A stretch of 64,000 bases of DNA, taken from Leifsonia williamsii. Lineage in GTDB: Bacteria; Actinomycetota; Actinomycetes; Actinomycetales; Microbacteriaceae. Below the pieces are notes generated by a model. It had not been told where the DNA came from. It worked only from the letters and a program-made list of their open reading frames with translations, and ran no database searches. A program made the position numbers and the translations under genes. This document shows, one piece after another, positions 35,631 to 45,768 of this stretch (position 1 is the stretch's first letter; each line of letters starts with the position of its first letter). The stretch is taken from assembly GCF_030433685.1 (NCBI RefSeq), contig NZ_JAROCF010000001.1:3596001-3660000 (forward strand), given 5' to 3'.

Positions 35631-36992
35631 CTAGAGCGAGAGGCGCTCGCGGACGACGTCGGCCAGCTCGTTGGCCAGGCGCTCGGCGGTCGGGTGATCC
35701 GCCGCCTCCACCATGACGCGCACGAGCGGCTCGGTGCCCGACGGGCGCAGCAGCACGCGGCCGCTGTCGCCGAGCGCCGCCTCGGCCGTCTGCACGGCCG
35801 CGCGGAGGCCCTCGTCGGTGTGCACGGCGTGGTGGTTCACACCCTTCACGTTGATCATCACCTGCGGGTAGACGGTCATCGCGCGCGCCAGCTCGGCGAG
35901 CGACTTGCCCTGACGGGCCATCTCGCTGAGGAGGTGCAGGCCGGTGAGGATGCCGTCGCCGGTCGTCGCGAACTCGCGCATGATGACGTGGCCGGACTGC
36001 TCCCCGCCGAGGGAGTAGTCGTTCTCGTTCATCGCCTCGAGCACGTAGCGGTCGCCGACGGCGGTCTCGACGACCTTGATGCCGTTGTCGCGCATGGCGA
36101 GCTTCAGGCCGAGGTTGCTCATGACGGTGGCGACGAGCGTGTCGTCGCGGAGCTTGCCGCGCTCCTTCATGCCGAGCGCGAGGATCGCCATGATCTGGTC
36201 ACCGTCGACGACATTGCCGTCGGCGTCGATCGCGAGGCAGCGGTCGGCGTCGCCGTCGTGCGCGATGCCCACGTCGGCGCCGGCCTCGAGGACGGCCTTG
36301 GCGAGGTTGTCGAGGTGCGTCGAGCCCACGCCGTCGTTTATGTTCATGCCGTCGGGCGCGTCGCCGATGACGGTCACGCGGGCACCCGCGTCGGTGAACA
36401 CCTCCGGCGAGATGCCGGCGGCCGCGCCGTGGGCGCAGTCGAGGACGACGTGGATGCCGTCGAGGCGGTGCGGGAGGCTCGCGAGGAGGTGCACGACGTA
36501 GCGGTCCTCGGCGTCCGCGAACCGGCGGATGCGGCCCACGTCGGCGCCGGTCGGCGTCAGCTTCTCGAGGTCGAGGTGCTCCTCGATGCGGTCCTCGACG
36601 ATGTCGGGGAGCTTGGTGCCGCCGCGCGCGAAGATCTTGATGCCGTTGTCAGGCGCCGGATTGTGCGACGCCGAGACCATCACGCCGAAGTCGGCGTCGA
36701 AGTCGGCGATGAGGAAGGCCGTCGCGGGCGTCGGGATGACACCGGCGTCGTAGACGTCGATGCCCGAGCTGGCGAGCCCCGCGGCGACGGCCGCGGAGAG
36801 GAACTCGCCCGAGACCCGGGGGTCGCGGGCGACGATGGCCGTCGGGCGCTTGCCCGAGGCGCGCCGCGCCTCGGCGCTGCGGCCTCGCGTCAGGACAGCA
36901 GCAGCTGCCTGAGCGAGGCCGAGCGCGAGGTCGGCGGTGAGGGGGCCGTTCGCGAGACCGCGGACCCCGTCGGTACCGAAAAGGCGTGGCAT
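35631..36992 (-). CDS. glmM: Phosphoglucosamine mutase
   Basis: It converts glucosamine 6-phosphate to the 1-phosphate. The 453-residue protein starts [12 protein letters not shown] and has the phosphoserine motif [14 protein letters not shown], the metal-binding HDGDADRC loop, the sugar-binding GGEQSGH loop and the phosphate-binding [14 protein letters not shown]. Start chosen at the conserved MPRLFGTDG. It follows rpsI by 28 bases. Confidence 0.97.
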   Translation of the reverse strand: MPRLFGTDGVRGLANGPLTADLALGLAQAAAAVLTRGRSAEARRASGKRPTAIVARDPRVSGEFLSAAVAAGLASSGIDVYDAGVIPTPATAFLIADFDADFGVMVSASHNPAPDNGIKIFARGGTKLPDIVEDRIEEHLDLEKLTPTGADVGRIRRFADAEDRYVVHLLASLPHRLDGIHVVLDCAHGAAAGISPEVFTDAGARVTVIGDAPDGMNINDGVGSTHLDNLAKAVLEAGADVGIAHDGDADRCLAIDADGNVVDGDQIMAILALGMKERGKLRDDTLVATVMSNLGLKLAMRDNGIKVVETAVGDRYVLEAMNENDYSLGGEQSGHVIMREFATTGDGILTGLHLLSEMARQGKSLAELARAMTVYPQVMINVKGVNHHAVHTDEGLRAAVQTAEAALGDSGRVLLRPSGTEPLVRVMVEAADHPTAERLANELADVVRERLSL

Positions 36993-37020
36993 GGAGACCG
37001 AACCCTGAACCCTGCGGGGA

Positions 37021-37518
37021 TCAGCGCTTCGAGAACTGCGACGCCTTGCGGGCCTTCTTGAGACCGGCCTTCTTGCGCTCGGTGACGCGGGCGTCACGGG
37101 TGAGGAAGCCGGCCTTCTTCAGGGTCGGGCGGTTGTTCTCGCGGTCGATCTCGTTGAGCGCGCGCGCGATGGCGAGGCGCAGGGCGCCCGCCTGGCCCGA
37201 GGGGCCGCCGCCGGTGATGCGCGCGACGACGTCGTACGAGCCGATCAGGTCGAGGACCTTGAACGGGTCGGTGATGAGCTGCTGGTGCAGCTTGTTCGGG
37301 AAGTAGTCCGCGAACTCACGGCCGTTGACCGTGATGGTGCCTGCGCCCGGGACCAGGCGCACGCGCGCGATGGCCTCCTTGCGGCGGCCGACGGCCGCGC
37401 CGGGGACGGAGAGGACGGGGCGCGGGGCCGCCGTCGTCTCGGTGGCCGGGGTCTCGGTCGAGTAGGACTCGACGTTCTCGACCTGAGCCGAGTCGATGCT
37501 GTCTGCGATCTTCGCCAC
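37021..37518 (-). CDS. rpsI: 30S ribosomal protein S9
   Basis: The 165-residue protein has the conserved core from [11 protein letters not shown] onward and the C-terminal [12 protein letters not shown] tail that reaches the P-site tRNA. A 40-residue Thr/Glu/Ala-rich N-terminal extension precedes the core, longer than in E. coli S9. GTG start. Co-transcribed with rplM, 48 bases upstream. Confidence 0.97.
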   Translation of the reverse strand: MAKIADSIDSAQVENVESYSTETPATETTAAPRPVLSVPGAAVGRRKEAIARVRLVPGAGTITVNGREFADYFPNKLHQQLITDPFKVLDLIGSYDVVARITGGGPSGQAGALRLAIARALNEIDRENNRPTLKKAGFLTRDARVTERKKAGLKKARKASQFSKR

Positions 37519-37566
37519 GGTGGTGATAATCCTTTGTCTTAAGTCAGTCGTGAAGGTCTGGATCGC

Positions 37567-38013
37567 TTACTGGGCGACCTGGCCGAGCGTGTACGGCTTC
37601 GGCTGCTGAGCGGCGTGGGGGTGCTCGCTTCCGGTGTAGACCTTCAGCTTGCGGAGCTGGGCGCGGCCGATGGAGTTCTTCGGCAGCATGCCGCGGACGG
37701 CCTTCTCGACGGCGCGGACCGGGTTCTTCTCGAGGAGCTCCGAGTAGGTCACGGCCTTGAGGCCGCCCGGGTAGCCGGAGTGGCGGTACGCCTTCTTCTG
37801 GAGGAGCTTCTGGCCGGTCAGCGCGACCTTGTCGGCGTTGATGATGATGACGAAGTCGCCCATGTCCATGTGCGGGGCGAAGGTCGCCTTGTGCTTGCCG
37901 CGCAGGAGCGCGGCGGTGTGGCTGGCGAGGCGGCCGAGCACGACGTCGGTCGCGTCGATGACGACCCAGTCGCGCTGGATCTCGTCGGCCTTCGGGGAGT
38001 AAGTGCGCGTCAC
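37567..38013 (-). CDS. rplM: 50S ribosomal protein L13
   Basis: The 148-residue protein of normal length has [31 protein letters not shown] and [24 protein letters not shown] start at VTRTYSP. First gene of rplM-rpsI-glmM. In related genomes truA and rplQ usually lie just upstream; here a nonulosonate locus intervenes. Confidence 0.97.
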   Translation of the reverse strand: MTRTYSPKADEIQRDWVVIDATDVVLGRLASHTAALLRGKHKATFAPHMDMGDFVIIINADKVALTGQKLLQKKAYRHSGYPGGLKAVTYSELLEKNPVRAVEKAVRGMLPKNSIGRAQLRKLKVYTGSEHPHAAQQPKPYTLGQVAQ

Positions 38014-38190
38014 AGTAGTGGCTGCTTTCTGTTCGAACGGAGGAGTTCGTGAATCCCACTCCGATGGGGGTTCGACTCTCGATGAGGGACGAACCGTGCC
38101 GGTGGAGGGCTCACGTTCGCATGCCGCGCCGCAGGAGGCGCGGACACCAAAGATCAATCGTACGCGACGGGCGTGTCGGCGGTCAAACCG

Positions 38191-38210
38191 GCCCGGTGTC
38201 CGCACCGGGC
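38191..38210 (+). promoter_or_regulatory. Stem-loop with TCCG loop between rplM and the nonulosonate locus
   Basis: A perfect 8-bp inverted repeat with a TCCG tetraloop lies in the 270-base divergent region, about 75 bases before the CMP-sugar synthetase start. No T-tract follows. It could be a leader structure or a protein-binding site. Confidence 0.35.
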
Positions 38211-38287
38211 AACGCTTCCTGAACGGTTCCACATCCGCTCCCCTCCCGTTCGCCTCCCGGCAACGCCCGATTCCTACCGTGGCCACC

Positions 38288-39463
38288 GTGTCCTCCCCGC
38301 AACGCGTCGTCGCCGTGATCCCCGCACGTGCGGGATCCACGGGCATCCCTCGCAAGAACCTGGAGCCCGTCGGCGGCCGCGCGCTGGTCGTGCGCGCGAT
38401 CGACGCCGCCCGGGCGGCCGGCCTGGTCGACGCCGTCTACGTCAGCACCGACGGATCTGCGATCGCGGCCGCAGCGCGAGCCGCAGGCGCCCTCGTGATC
38501 GACCGGCCGACCGAGCTCGCCGGCTCGACGGCCTCCTCCGAGTCGGCCCTCCTGCACGCGCTCGACGCCCTCTCGGACGACGGCGTGCGACCGGAGGTGC
38601 TCCTCTTCCTCCAGGCGACCTCCCCCTTCATCGACCCCGCAGACCTCGACGCCGCCGTCGGCGAGGTGCTGTCCGGACGGGCCGACGTCGTGTTCGCGGC
38701 CGCTGCCTCCCACGCCTTCCTCTGGCGGACCGGCGCGGACGGGGAGGCTGTCGCGGTCAACCACGACGCCGCGGTGCGCCTGCGACGGCAGGACCGCGCG
38801 CCGGAGTTCCGCGAGACCGGGGCCTTCTACGCCCTCCGCGCCGACGGCTTCCGGACGGCGCGGCACCGGTTCTTCGGCCGCGTCCGCGTTCACGAGGTGG
38901 AGGCCCGCGGCGCGATCGACATCGACGAGCCGGCCGACCTGGTGCTGGCACGCACCCTCGCCCCGATGCTCGACACCCCGGCGCCGATCGACGTGGACGC
39001 CGTGGTGACCGACTTCGACGGCGTCCACACCGACGACCGCGCCGCCGTCACCACCGACGGCTCCGAGGCCGTGGTGGTGAACCGCCGCGACGGGATGGGC
39101 GCCCGCCTGCTCCGGGAGGCCGGCCTCCCCCTCCTCATCCTCTCCACGGAGCAGAATCCGGTCGTCGCCGCCCGGGCCGCGAAGCTGCGCGTCGACGTGC
39201 GGCACGGCGTGGACGACAAGGCGGCCGCGCTGCGCGAATGGGCCGGGGCGACGGGCGTCCCGCTCGACCGCGTGGCCTACCTCGGCAACGACATCAACGA
39301 CCTCCCCGCGCTGGCCGTCGTCGGCTGGCCGGTGGCGGTCGCCGACGCGCACCCGGCCGTGCTCGCCGCGGCCAGGCACGTGCTGAGCCGCCGGGGCGGC
39401 GACGGCGCCGTGCGCGAGCTCGCAGACCTCGTCCTCAGTCAACGGAACGGAGCACGGACATGA
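38288..39463 (+). CDS. CMP-nonulosonate cytidylyltransferase fused to a HAD phosphatase
   Basis: This 391-residue fusion has a NeuA/KdsB-type cytidylyltransferase at residues 1-225 with the CTP-binding [23 protein letters not shown] and [10 protein letters not shown] motifs. A KdsC-like HAD phosphatase occupies about 235-385 with DFDGVHTDD, a Ser in LILSTEQ, a Lys in DDKAA and [12 protein letters not shown]. All four HAD motifs are intact, so both steps after the synthase (9-phosphate removal and CMP activation) may be in one protein. GTG start; another in-frame GTG lies three codons earlier. Its stop overlaps the neuB start as ATGA. Confidence 0.88.
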   Translation: MSSPQRVVAVIPARAGSTGIPRKNLEPVGGRALVVRAIDAARAAGLVDAVYVSTDGSAIAAAARAAGALVIDRPTELAGSTASSESALLHALDALSDDGVRPEVLLFLQATSPFIDPADLDAAVGEVLSGRADVVFAAAASHAFLWRTGADGEAVAVNHDAAVRLRRQDRAPEFRETGAFYALRADGFRTARHRFFGRVRVHEVEARGAIDIDEPADLVLARTLAPMLDTPAPIDVDAVVTDFDGVHTDDRAAVTTDGSEAVVVNRRDGMGARLLREAGLPLLILSTEQNPVVAARAAKLRVDVRHGVDDKAAALREWAGATGVPLDRVAYLGNDINDLPALAVVGWPVAVADAHPAVLAAARHVLSRRGGDGAVRELADLVLSQRNGART

Positions 39464-40332
39464 CGGTCACCATCGGAGGCAACCGGATCGGCGGCGGAGC
39501 ACCCGCCTACCTGATCGGAGAGATCGGCCTCAACCACAACGGCGACGTCGACATCGCCAAGCGGCTCATCGACATCGCAGCCGACGCCGGCATGCAGGCG
39601 GTCAAGTTCCAGAAGCGAACGCCCGCCATCTCCACCCCCGAGCACATGAAGTCGGTCCCGCGCGAGACGCCCTGGGGCACCATGACCTACCTCGACTACC
39701 GGTACCGCGTCGAGTTCGACCGCGACCAGTACATCGAGATCGGCGACCACGCGACGCTCCGCGGCCTCGACTGGTTCGCGTCGCCGTGGGACGAGCCGTC
39801 GGTGGAGTTCCTCGAGGACCTCAACGTCGTCGCGTACAAGATCGCGTCGGCGTCGGTGACCGATCTCGGCCTGCTGGGCGCGGTCGCGCAGACGGGCAAG
39901 CCGGTCATCCTCTCCACCGGGATGTCCACCATCGACCAGGTCGACGCCGCCGTGGAGGCGCTGGGCACCGACCGCCTCGTGATCATGCACGCCACCTCCA
40001 CCTATCCGCTGCCGGCGGAGGAGGCGAACCTGCGGATGATCGGCTCGCTTGCCGCCCGCTTCCCCGGCGTCCCGATCGGCTACTCCGGCCACGAGCCGGG
40101 TCTGCAGATCTCGCTCGCGGCCGTCGCCCTCGGCGCCACGGCGGTCGAGCGCCACATCACGCTCGACCGGACGATGTGGGGCTCCGACCACGCCGCCTCC
40201 CTCGAGCCGCACGGCCTGAACACGCTGGTCCGCGACATCCGCATCATCGAGTCTGCCCTCGGCGACGGCGTCAAGCGCGTCATGCCGGGCGAGCTGGCGC
40301 CCCTGTCGAAGCTGCGGCGGGTCGGAGCCTGA
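39460..40332 (+). CDS. N-acylneuraminate/nonulosonate synthase, NeuB family, without SAF domain
   Basis: It condenses a hexose (phosphate) with phosphoenolpyruvate to a nine-carbon sialic-acid-like sugar. The 290-residue TIM barrel has YLIGEIGLNHNGD, AVKFQKRTP, STGMSTIDQVD, HATSTYPLP, IGYSGHEPG and VERHITLDR, the NeuB signature set. It stops right after the barrel (PGELAPLSKLRRVGA). The usual C-terminal antifreeze-like SAF domain of about 60 residues, which completes the active site in the dimer, is missing and no remnant follows. GGAG precedes the ATG. Confidence 0.9.
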   Translation: MTVTIGGNRIGGGAPAYLIGEIGLNHNGDVDIAKRLIDIAADAGMQAVKFQKRTPAISTPEHMKSVPRETPWGTMTYLDYRYRVEFDRDQYIEIGDHATLRGLDWFASPWDEPSVEFLEDLNVVAYKIASASVTDLGLLGAVAQTGKPVILSTGMSTIDQVDAAVEALGTDRLVIMHATSTYPLPAEEANLRMIGSLAARFPGVPIGYSGHEPGLQISLAAVALGATAVERHITLDRTMWGSDHAASLEPHGLNTLVRDIRIIESALGDGVKRVMPGELAPLSKLRRVGA

Positions 40333-40334
40333 GC

Positions 40335-41615
40335 GTGCCGAGACGCCTGCTCGGGATCGTCGACACCGACTCGTTCGCGAAGTGGGGAGCGCACCTGCTC
40401 TCCGCGGCCCCGTCGGAGTGGACGCTCGAACTGGCGACGGTCGCGACCCCGACCGCGGCGAGCGCCGCCCAGCTGCGCGCCGCCCTGCACGGTGTCGACG
40501 AGCGGCTCGCGCACGCGGCCGCCCATCCTCCGGCGGCCGAGCACGTGGATGCGATCGTCGACCGCATCCGCCGCGACCCGCCCGATGCCGTGGTCGTCGC
40601 GACCATCGGGCCGGTCGCCGAGCTGATCATCGACCTGCTGCACCGGAGGGTGCGCCCGCGGCCGGTCATCGTGACGGGCCTCCCCGGCATCTCGTACCCG
40701 GCGAAGTGGAAGGGCATCTTCCTGCGGGCGCGCGCCGACGTGTTCGTGCTGCACAGCCGGCGCGAGGTCCGCGAGTACGCCCGGCTGGCGGCCGAGGGAG
40801 GCGTCGAGCCGCACTTCGCCCTCGCGACGCTGCCGTTCCTCCGGCGCGGCTCAGGCGATGGATCCTCGTCCGCTTCGCGGCCCGCTGCCGACGAGGTGCG
40901 CGATGGCGTGATCTTCGCCGCGCAGCCGAGCGTTCCCGCGGCCGAGGAGGACCGGCGCCGGATCGTGCACTGGCTCGCCGAGACCGCGCTGGCGCACCCG
41001 GAATGGAGGGTCGTGCTCAAGACGCGCGCGCTCCGCGGAGAGCAGCAGACCCATCGGGAGGCGCATCCGTACGCCGACCTCCTGCCCGCCGATGCTCCTG
41101 CGAACCTCACGGTGGAGACCGGCCCCATGAGCGCGCACCTCGACCGCGCCGTGGCCCTCGTCACGGTGAGCTCGACGGCGGTGGTGGAGGCGATCGACCG
41201 CCGCCTCCCCGCCCTCACCCTGACGGACTTCGGCGTATCGCGCTCCCTGATCAACGAGGTCTTCGTCGGCAGCGGCCTCGAGGGCACCTCCGCCGACCTC
41301 GTCGCCGGTCGCTTCGGCTCGGCCGGCGAGGAGTGGCGCGCCGACAACTACTTCCACCCCGCCTCCGCCGACGACTGGGCGGCGAGGACCCTCACGCTGA
41401 TGGAGGCTCGCGACCGGGGGCTGCTCCGCGACCGCCCGTCGGTGCGCCGCAGCCGCGGAGGCGCGCTGCGCCGGGCGTGGGAGCGCAAGATCGCGCTGGG
41501 CCCGTTCGACCGGTCGGCGCTGGGAGCGGTCGCGCTCGTGATCGGCACCCCGATCCGGCGCGTGCGCCGCCTCGCCCGGCGCTGGCGACCGACGCCCCCG
41601 GTGACGCCGGCCTAG
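40335..41615 (+). CDS. Putative glycosyltransferase, probably DUF6716
   Basis: The 426-residue protein is a GT-B-like enzyme without classic motifs. It starts RRLLGIVDTDSFAKWGAHLL and contains VIVTGLPGISYPAKWKGI, a VVLKTRAL strand and VTVSSTAVVEAIDRRLPALT, a segment resembling the donor-binding part of polysialyl- or CDP-polyol transferases. I associate it with DUF6716 from memory of actinobacterial neu loci. It likely uses the CMP-sugar made by its two partners; two bases separate it from neuB. The C-terminus is basic and may bind the membrane. Confidence 0.7.
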   Translation: MPRRLLGIVDTDSFAKWGAHLLSAAPSEWTLELATVATPTAASAAQLRAALHGVDERLAHAAAHPPAAEHVDAIVDRIRRDPPDAVVVATIGPVAELIIDLLHRRVRPRPVIVTGLPGISYPAKWKGIFLRARADVFVLHSRREVREYARLAAEGGVEPHFALATLPFLRRGSGDGSSSASRPAADEVRDGVIFAAQPSVPAAEEDRRRIVHWLAETALAHPEWRVVLKTRALRGEQQTHREAHPYADLLPADAPANLTVETGPMSAHLDRAVALVTVSSTAVVEAIDRRLPALTLTDFGVSRSLINEVFVGSGLEGTSADLVAGRFGSAGEEWRADNYFHPASADDWAARTLTLMEARDRGLLRDRPSVRRSRGGALRRAWERKIALGPFDRSALGAVALVIGTPIRRVRRLARRWRPTPPVTPA

Positions 41616-41623
41616 CGGCCGGC
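41606..41623. terminator. Stem-loop between convergent glycosyltransferase and truA genes
   Basis: A perfect 7-bp GC-rich inverted repeat with a four-base loop spans the stop codon of the glycosyltransferase gene. No T-tract follows, so termination is only plausible. Confidence 0.4.
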
Positions 41624-41655
41624 CGCAGCCGCCTCGGCGAGCGCGCGCGAGCGCA

Positions 41656-42525
41656 TCAGAGTGTGCGCAGCGCGCGAGTGCGCTCGGCGCGCAGCGCGAG
41701 CTCCGCACCGTCGGGGTAGCCGACCTCCATCAGCGTCAGCCCGCGCGCGGGCATGACTTTGAAGGCGCTCGTGCGGCGCTGCTCGTCGCGCAGCAGCACG
41801 AGGTCGCCGGGGGTGAGCTTGCCCTCCCCCACCTCCACGCAGCCGCCGACGAGCGCCCGGACCATGCTGTGGCAGAAGGCGTCCGCCACCACCTCGCCGA
41901 CGAGCACACCGTCATCGTCGCGGCGCCACGCGTACGCCTGGAGGGTGCGGATCGTCGTCGCCCCTTCGCGCGCCTTGCAGTAGCTGGCGAAGTCGTGCAG
42001 CCCGAGCAGCCCGTGGGCGGCCTGGTCCATCGCGGTCGCATCGAGGTCGGACGACACCCACGCCGTGCGGTGGCGCTGCAGCGGGTCGCGGCGGGCGGCG
42101 CGGTCGGCGACCCGGTACTCGTACCGGCGCCAGAGCGCCGAGAACCGGGCGTCGAACCCCTCGGGCGCCTCGCTCGCGGCCGTGACGACGACGTCGGGGA
42201 CGGGCCCGAGGATGCCGTTGATCCGCCGGGCCAGCGCGTCGTGCGCCGCGAGCGGAGGCCGCTTGCCGTGCGGCTTCCGCAGCACCGTGACCTGCTCCTC
42301 GGTGAGGTCGACGTGCGCCACCTGCCCTGCCGCGTGCACGCCGGCGTCCGTGCGACCGGCGACCGTGAGGGTCGGGGCCTCGCCGGCGCGGCGGAAGATC
42401 GTGGCGAGCGCGGCCTCCAGCACCCCCTGGACCGTTCGCAGCTCCGGCTGGCGACCCCACCCGTTGAAGTCGGTGCCCTGGTAGGCGATGTCGAGGCGGA
42501 ATCTGCGCAACGCCTGGTCGGTCAT
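41656..42525 (-). CDS. truA: tRNA pseudouridine synthase A
   Basis: It makes pseudouridine at tRNA positions 38-40. The 289-residue protein has the catalytic Asp in VAGRTDAGVHAAGQ, RRYEYRV and HSMVRALVGGCVEVGEGKL. TruA normally follows rplQ and precedes rplM on the same strand in actinobacteria. Strand and order relative to those genes are kept here, but two accessory blocks separate them. Confidence 0.96.
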   Translation of the reverse strand: MTDQALRRFRLDIAYQGTDFNGWGRQPELRTVQGVLEAALATIFRRAGEAPTLTVAGRTDAGVHAAGQVAHVDLTEEQVTVLRKPHGKRPPLAAHDALARRINGILGPVPDVVVTAASEAPEGFDARFSALWRRYEYRVADRAARRDPLQRHRTAWVSSDLDATAMDQAAHGLLGLHDFASYCKAREGATTIRTLQAYAWRRDDDGVLVGEVVADAFCHSMVRALVGGCVEVGEGKLTPGDLVLLRDEQRRTSAFKVMPARGLTLMEVGYPDGAELALRAERTRALRTL

Positions 42526-42658
42526 CCCTCGATTCTAGGGAAGCGGCCGCCGCCGGCCACCGCACGGCGGCTCCCCTCAGACGTCACCGGGAAGCCGCTG
42601 AGTGTCGGCGCGCGTGGTGCGACCGGTGTCGGCGGGCGTTGCTATCGTGGGCGCTTCG

Positions 42659-44644
42659 ATGTCCAGGATCACCGATACGCAGCCTCCCGCCTCCGCCGCG
42701 CCCACCGGGCCGCCGGAGGCCGTTTCGTGGACCCTGCAGCCCGCGGTGGACGTCCGGCCCGGCACGTTCGCGCCCGCACCTTCCCGCCCCTCGCGGCGGT
42801 TCAGCGGGCTCGACGGCCTCCGCGCCTTCGCGGTCACGGTCGTCCTCGTCTACCATCTCTTCCCCGGTGTGCAGCCAGGGGGCTTCATCGGCGTCGACGT
42901 CTTCTTCGTCATCAGCGGGTTCCTCATCACGAGCCTGCTCATGCGCGAGCGGCGGAGCACGGGGAGGCTCGACCTCCGCCGCTTCTGGGTACGACGCGCC
43001 CGGCGCCTCCTGCCGGCCATCGTCGCCCTCGTCGTCGTGTGCTCGACCGCCGCGCTCGCCATCGGAGGCGATGTGCTGGTCGGTCTGCCGCGCCAGGTGC
43101 TCGGAGCCGCCACCTTCAGCGCCAACTGGCTCTCGATCGCCGGCGACGCTAGCTACTTCGCGCAGGGAGCGCCGGAGCTGTTCCGCAACCTCTGGTCGCT
43201 CGCCGTCGAGGAGCAGTTCTATTTGATCTGGCCCGTCGTCGTGCTCGCGCTCGCGCTGCTGCGGGCCTGGTGGGCGCGCGTAGCCATCGTCGCGACGGTC
43301 GCCGTGGCCTCAGCGGCAGCAATGGCGCTGGAGTACCTACCCGGCACCGATCCCACGCGGGTCTACTTCGGCTCCGACTCACACAGCTTCGGGCTCGCAC
43401 TCGGTGCCGTGGTGGCGCTCCTGGCGGCCAGGATGCGCCCGGTCGACCTCGACGCCGGCGAGAGCGGACTGCAGCTCTTCGTGCGCCGCTGGCTGCCTGC
43501 GCTCGGCGTGCTCTCCGTGCTGGGTCTCGTGGTCGCGGCTTACGGGCTGCGGGACGACGCCGCGTTCACCTACCGCGGCGGCCTCGTGCTCGTGAGCCTC
43601 CTGACAGCGCTCGCGATCTGGGCGGCCGTCGTCCCCGGCGCCGCACTGGGCAGGATCCTCGACGCGCCGGCGCTCCGCTACGTCGGTGTGCGCTCCTACG
43701 GCCTCTACCTCTGGCACTGGCCGGTGTTCGTGCTGGCCTGCGCCCTCGTCCCCGACGAGCACGATCCGGTGCTCGCCGTCGTGGTGGGCGTCGCGTCGCT
43801 CGCCGTCTCGGCCGCAGCCGCGCTCCTCTCGTTCCGGCACCTCGAACAGCCCATCCGCGAGCACGGCCTGGTGGGCGCGGTGCGCCGGTTGCGGGACCGC
43901 GTGGCGCTCTCCTCCAGCGCGAAGGCCGGAGGCTACGGCCTGGCTGCACTCGCGGTCGTGCTGGTCGCCGGCACCGTTGCCGCCATCGCCGTCGCGCCGA
44001 CCACGACCGGCGCCGAGCGCTTCATCACGCAGGGCGCCGCCTCCCTGCACAGTGGCGGTCCCTCTGCGCCGTCGCAACGCCCGCAGCGCATCCCTCCGGA
44101 TCCCCAACCGGTCGCCAAGGGTCCCGACATCTCCGCGATCGGCGACTCAGTGATGCTCGCGTCGGCTCCTGCGCTGCAGGAGGCCTACCCCGGGATCGCC
44201 GTCGACGCCGTGGTCTCGCGTCAGCTGAGCGCCGCACCAGACCTCCTGCAGCGGGCCGCGGACGCCGGAGCGCTGCGGAAGATCGTGGTGCTCGGGCTCG
44301 GCACCAACGGCTCCATCTCCGCCACGAGCCTCGACGCGGTGCTCGACGCCATCGGACCGCAGCGCCGGCTGATCCTGGTGAACGTCCAGGCGCCGCGGTC
44401 GTGGACCGACGGCGTCAACCAGACCCTCACCGCCTTCGCCGCACAGCACACGGGCCGCGTCGTTCTCGCCGATTGGAAGGGCGCGATCAGCGGGCACCTC
44501 GACCTGCTCGCCGACGACCAGATCCACCCGGGCATGCGCGGAGGGCGCGTCTATGCGGACGCCCTGCACACCGCGCTCGTGGAGCTGTCGCAGTACACCC
44601 GCACGCGACCGGCGCAGCCCTGGGACCGGCCGCGACCGCAGTGA
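42659..44644 (+). CDS. Acyltransferase family 3 membrane protein with C-terminal SGNH domain
   Basis: The 661-residue protein is probably an O-acetyltransferase of a surface polymer. A cytosolic N-terminal tail of about 45 residues is followed by the ten-span Acyl_transf_3 domain. It shows GLDGLRAFAVTVVLVYHLFP (catalytic His) and FIGVDVFFVISGFLIT. After a linker, an extracytoplasmic SGNH esterase/transferase domain carries the Ser in AIGDSVMLA and the Asp-His pair in DQIHPGMRG. This is the OatA plan; substrate could be peptidoglycan or a glycan from the neighbouring loci. Start is the ATG before SRITDTQ; ribosome site is weak. Confidence 0.88.
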   Translation: MSRITDTQPPASAAPTGPPEAVSWTLQPAVDVRPGTFAPAPSRPSRRFSGLDGLRAFAVTVVLVYHLFPGVQPGGFIGVDVFFVISGFLITSLLMRERRSTGRLDLRRFWVRRARRLLPAIVALVVVCSTAALAIGGDVLVGLPRQVLGAATFSANWLSIAGDASYFAQGAPELFRNLWSLAVEEQFYLIWPVVVLALALLRAWWARVAIVATVAVASAAAMALEYLPGTDPTRVYFGSDSHSFGLALGAVVALLAARMRPVDLDAGESGLQLFVRRWLPALGVLSVLGLVVAAYGLRDDAAFTYRGGLVLVSLLTALAIWAAVVPGAALGRILDAPALRYVGVRSYGLYLWHWPVFVLACALVPDEHDPVLAVVVGVASLAVSAAAALLSFRHLEQPIREHGLVGAVRRLRDRVALSSSAKAGGYGLAALAVVLVAGTVAAIAVAPTTTGAERFITQGAASLHSGGPSAPSQRPQRIPPDPQPVAKGPDISAIGDSVMLASAPALQEAYPGIAVDAVVSRQLSAAPDLLQRAADAGALRKIVVLGLGTNGSISATSLDAVLDAIGPQRRLILVNVQAPRSWTDGVNQTLTAFAAQHTGRVVLADWKGAISGHLDLLADDQIHPGMRGGRVYADALHTALVELSQYTRTRPAQPWDRPRPQ

Positions 44645-44665
44645 GCCGGAGCGGCTCCCCGGTCG

Positions 44666-45718
44666 TCAGTACTCGATGACCAGCCCGGTCTCGTGCTGCG
44701 TCGGGACGAAGCCCATCCCGGTGTAGAGGCCGAGCGCACCCGTCGGGTTGTCCGCATCCACGTCCAGCACGACGCGCTCCCAGCCGCGGTCGGCGCAGGC
44801 ACGCAGCACCGCCGCGAGCAGAGCCGGCGCGATCCGCCGGCCGCGGTGCGCCCGGGTGACCGCCACCGTCGAGACGTAGGCTCCGGTGAAGCCCTGCCCG
44901 GCCCAATCCTCCTCGTTGACATCGGTGAGGAGGACCCCGGCGATCGCGCCGTCCGCAGCGAAGGCCACGAACGACAGGTCGGCAACGAACACGCCACCCG
45001 TGAGCGACCGCCACTGCTCGTCGCTCAGCGGCTGGCTGCCCCAGTGGTCCCGGAACGCCTCGTCGCGCGCCGCATGCACGGCCTCCGAGGCGTCGTCGCC
45101 GACGATCGCCTCGGCGTAGGTGCGAATGGTCACCGGCTCGGTCGGCGTCACGTCCGAGATGGGGAGGCTCAGGTCACGTTCCATGGTGTGGAACCAGCGC
45201 ATCGCGGTGAAACCGGCGGAGGTCAGGAGGCGCTCGCGATCCGGAGCACGCCGGTCCGCGTAGCCGACCAGCCATCCGGGCAGCGCCTTCGCCGACGCCG
45301 CGAGCCGCTGCTCGCCCCGCGCCCGCTGCCAGCGGATCAGCTCCCGGCCGATGCCCTTGCCGCGCGCCTCCGGGTGCACGTAGCCGTTCATGAACTCACG
45401 CACCAGCGTCTCCTGCCGCGGCGGTTCCAGCACAAGGCCGAAGGCGAGGGGCCTGCCGTCGTGGCCGATCGCGAGCAGGGTGTCGCGTTCGAGGTCCACG
45501 AACGAGTAGCCGAGGTCCTCCTCGACCTCGTCGCGGGTCGCGACATAGTTCGGGTGATCGACCGCGTCGCTCGCCCGGCGCACCTCCCACACGGCGTCCA
45601 CATCGGACAGCGTCGCCGGTCGCCACTCCGCGACGAGGGGATGCGACGGCACGACCGTCTCGGGAGCCACCACCCGCTCGCTCAGCGGAGTCAGGGTGCG
45701 GGAGGTCGTCTCGGCCAT
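44666..45718 (-). CDS. Tandem-GNAT N-acetyltransferase
   Basis: The 350-residue protein has two GNAT domains. The first (about 35-180) has the acetyl-CoA loop EARGKGIGRELI; the second (about 195-350) has AHRGRRIAPALLAA and DADNPTGALGLYTGMGF. Tandem GNATs include mycothiol synthase, but the signature is not specific enough to claim that. GGTGGGGG precedes the ATG. It converges on the acyltransferase gene and lies downstream of the rplQ terminator. Confidence 0.82.
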   Translation of the reverse strand: MAETTSRTLTPLSERVVAPETVVPSHPLVAEWRPATLSDVDAVWEVRRASDAVDHPNYVATRDEVEEDLGYSFVDLERDTLLAIGHDGRPLAFGLVLEPPRQETLVREFMNGYVHPEARGKGIGRELIRWQRARGEQRLAASAKALPGWLVGYADRRAPDRERLLTSAGFTAMRWFHTMERDLSLPISDVTPTEPVTIRTYAEAIVGDDASEAVHAARDEAFRDHWGSQPLSDEQWRSLTGGVFVADLSFVAFAADGAIAGVLLTDVNEEDWAGQGFTGAYVSTVAVTRAHRGRRIAPALLAAVLRACADRGWERVVLDVDADNPTGALGLYTGMGFVPTQHETGLVIEY

Positions 45719-45768
45719 GCCCCCACCCTGCCATATGAGCGCTGCGGCGCAGAGGTCCCGACGCAACG

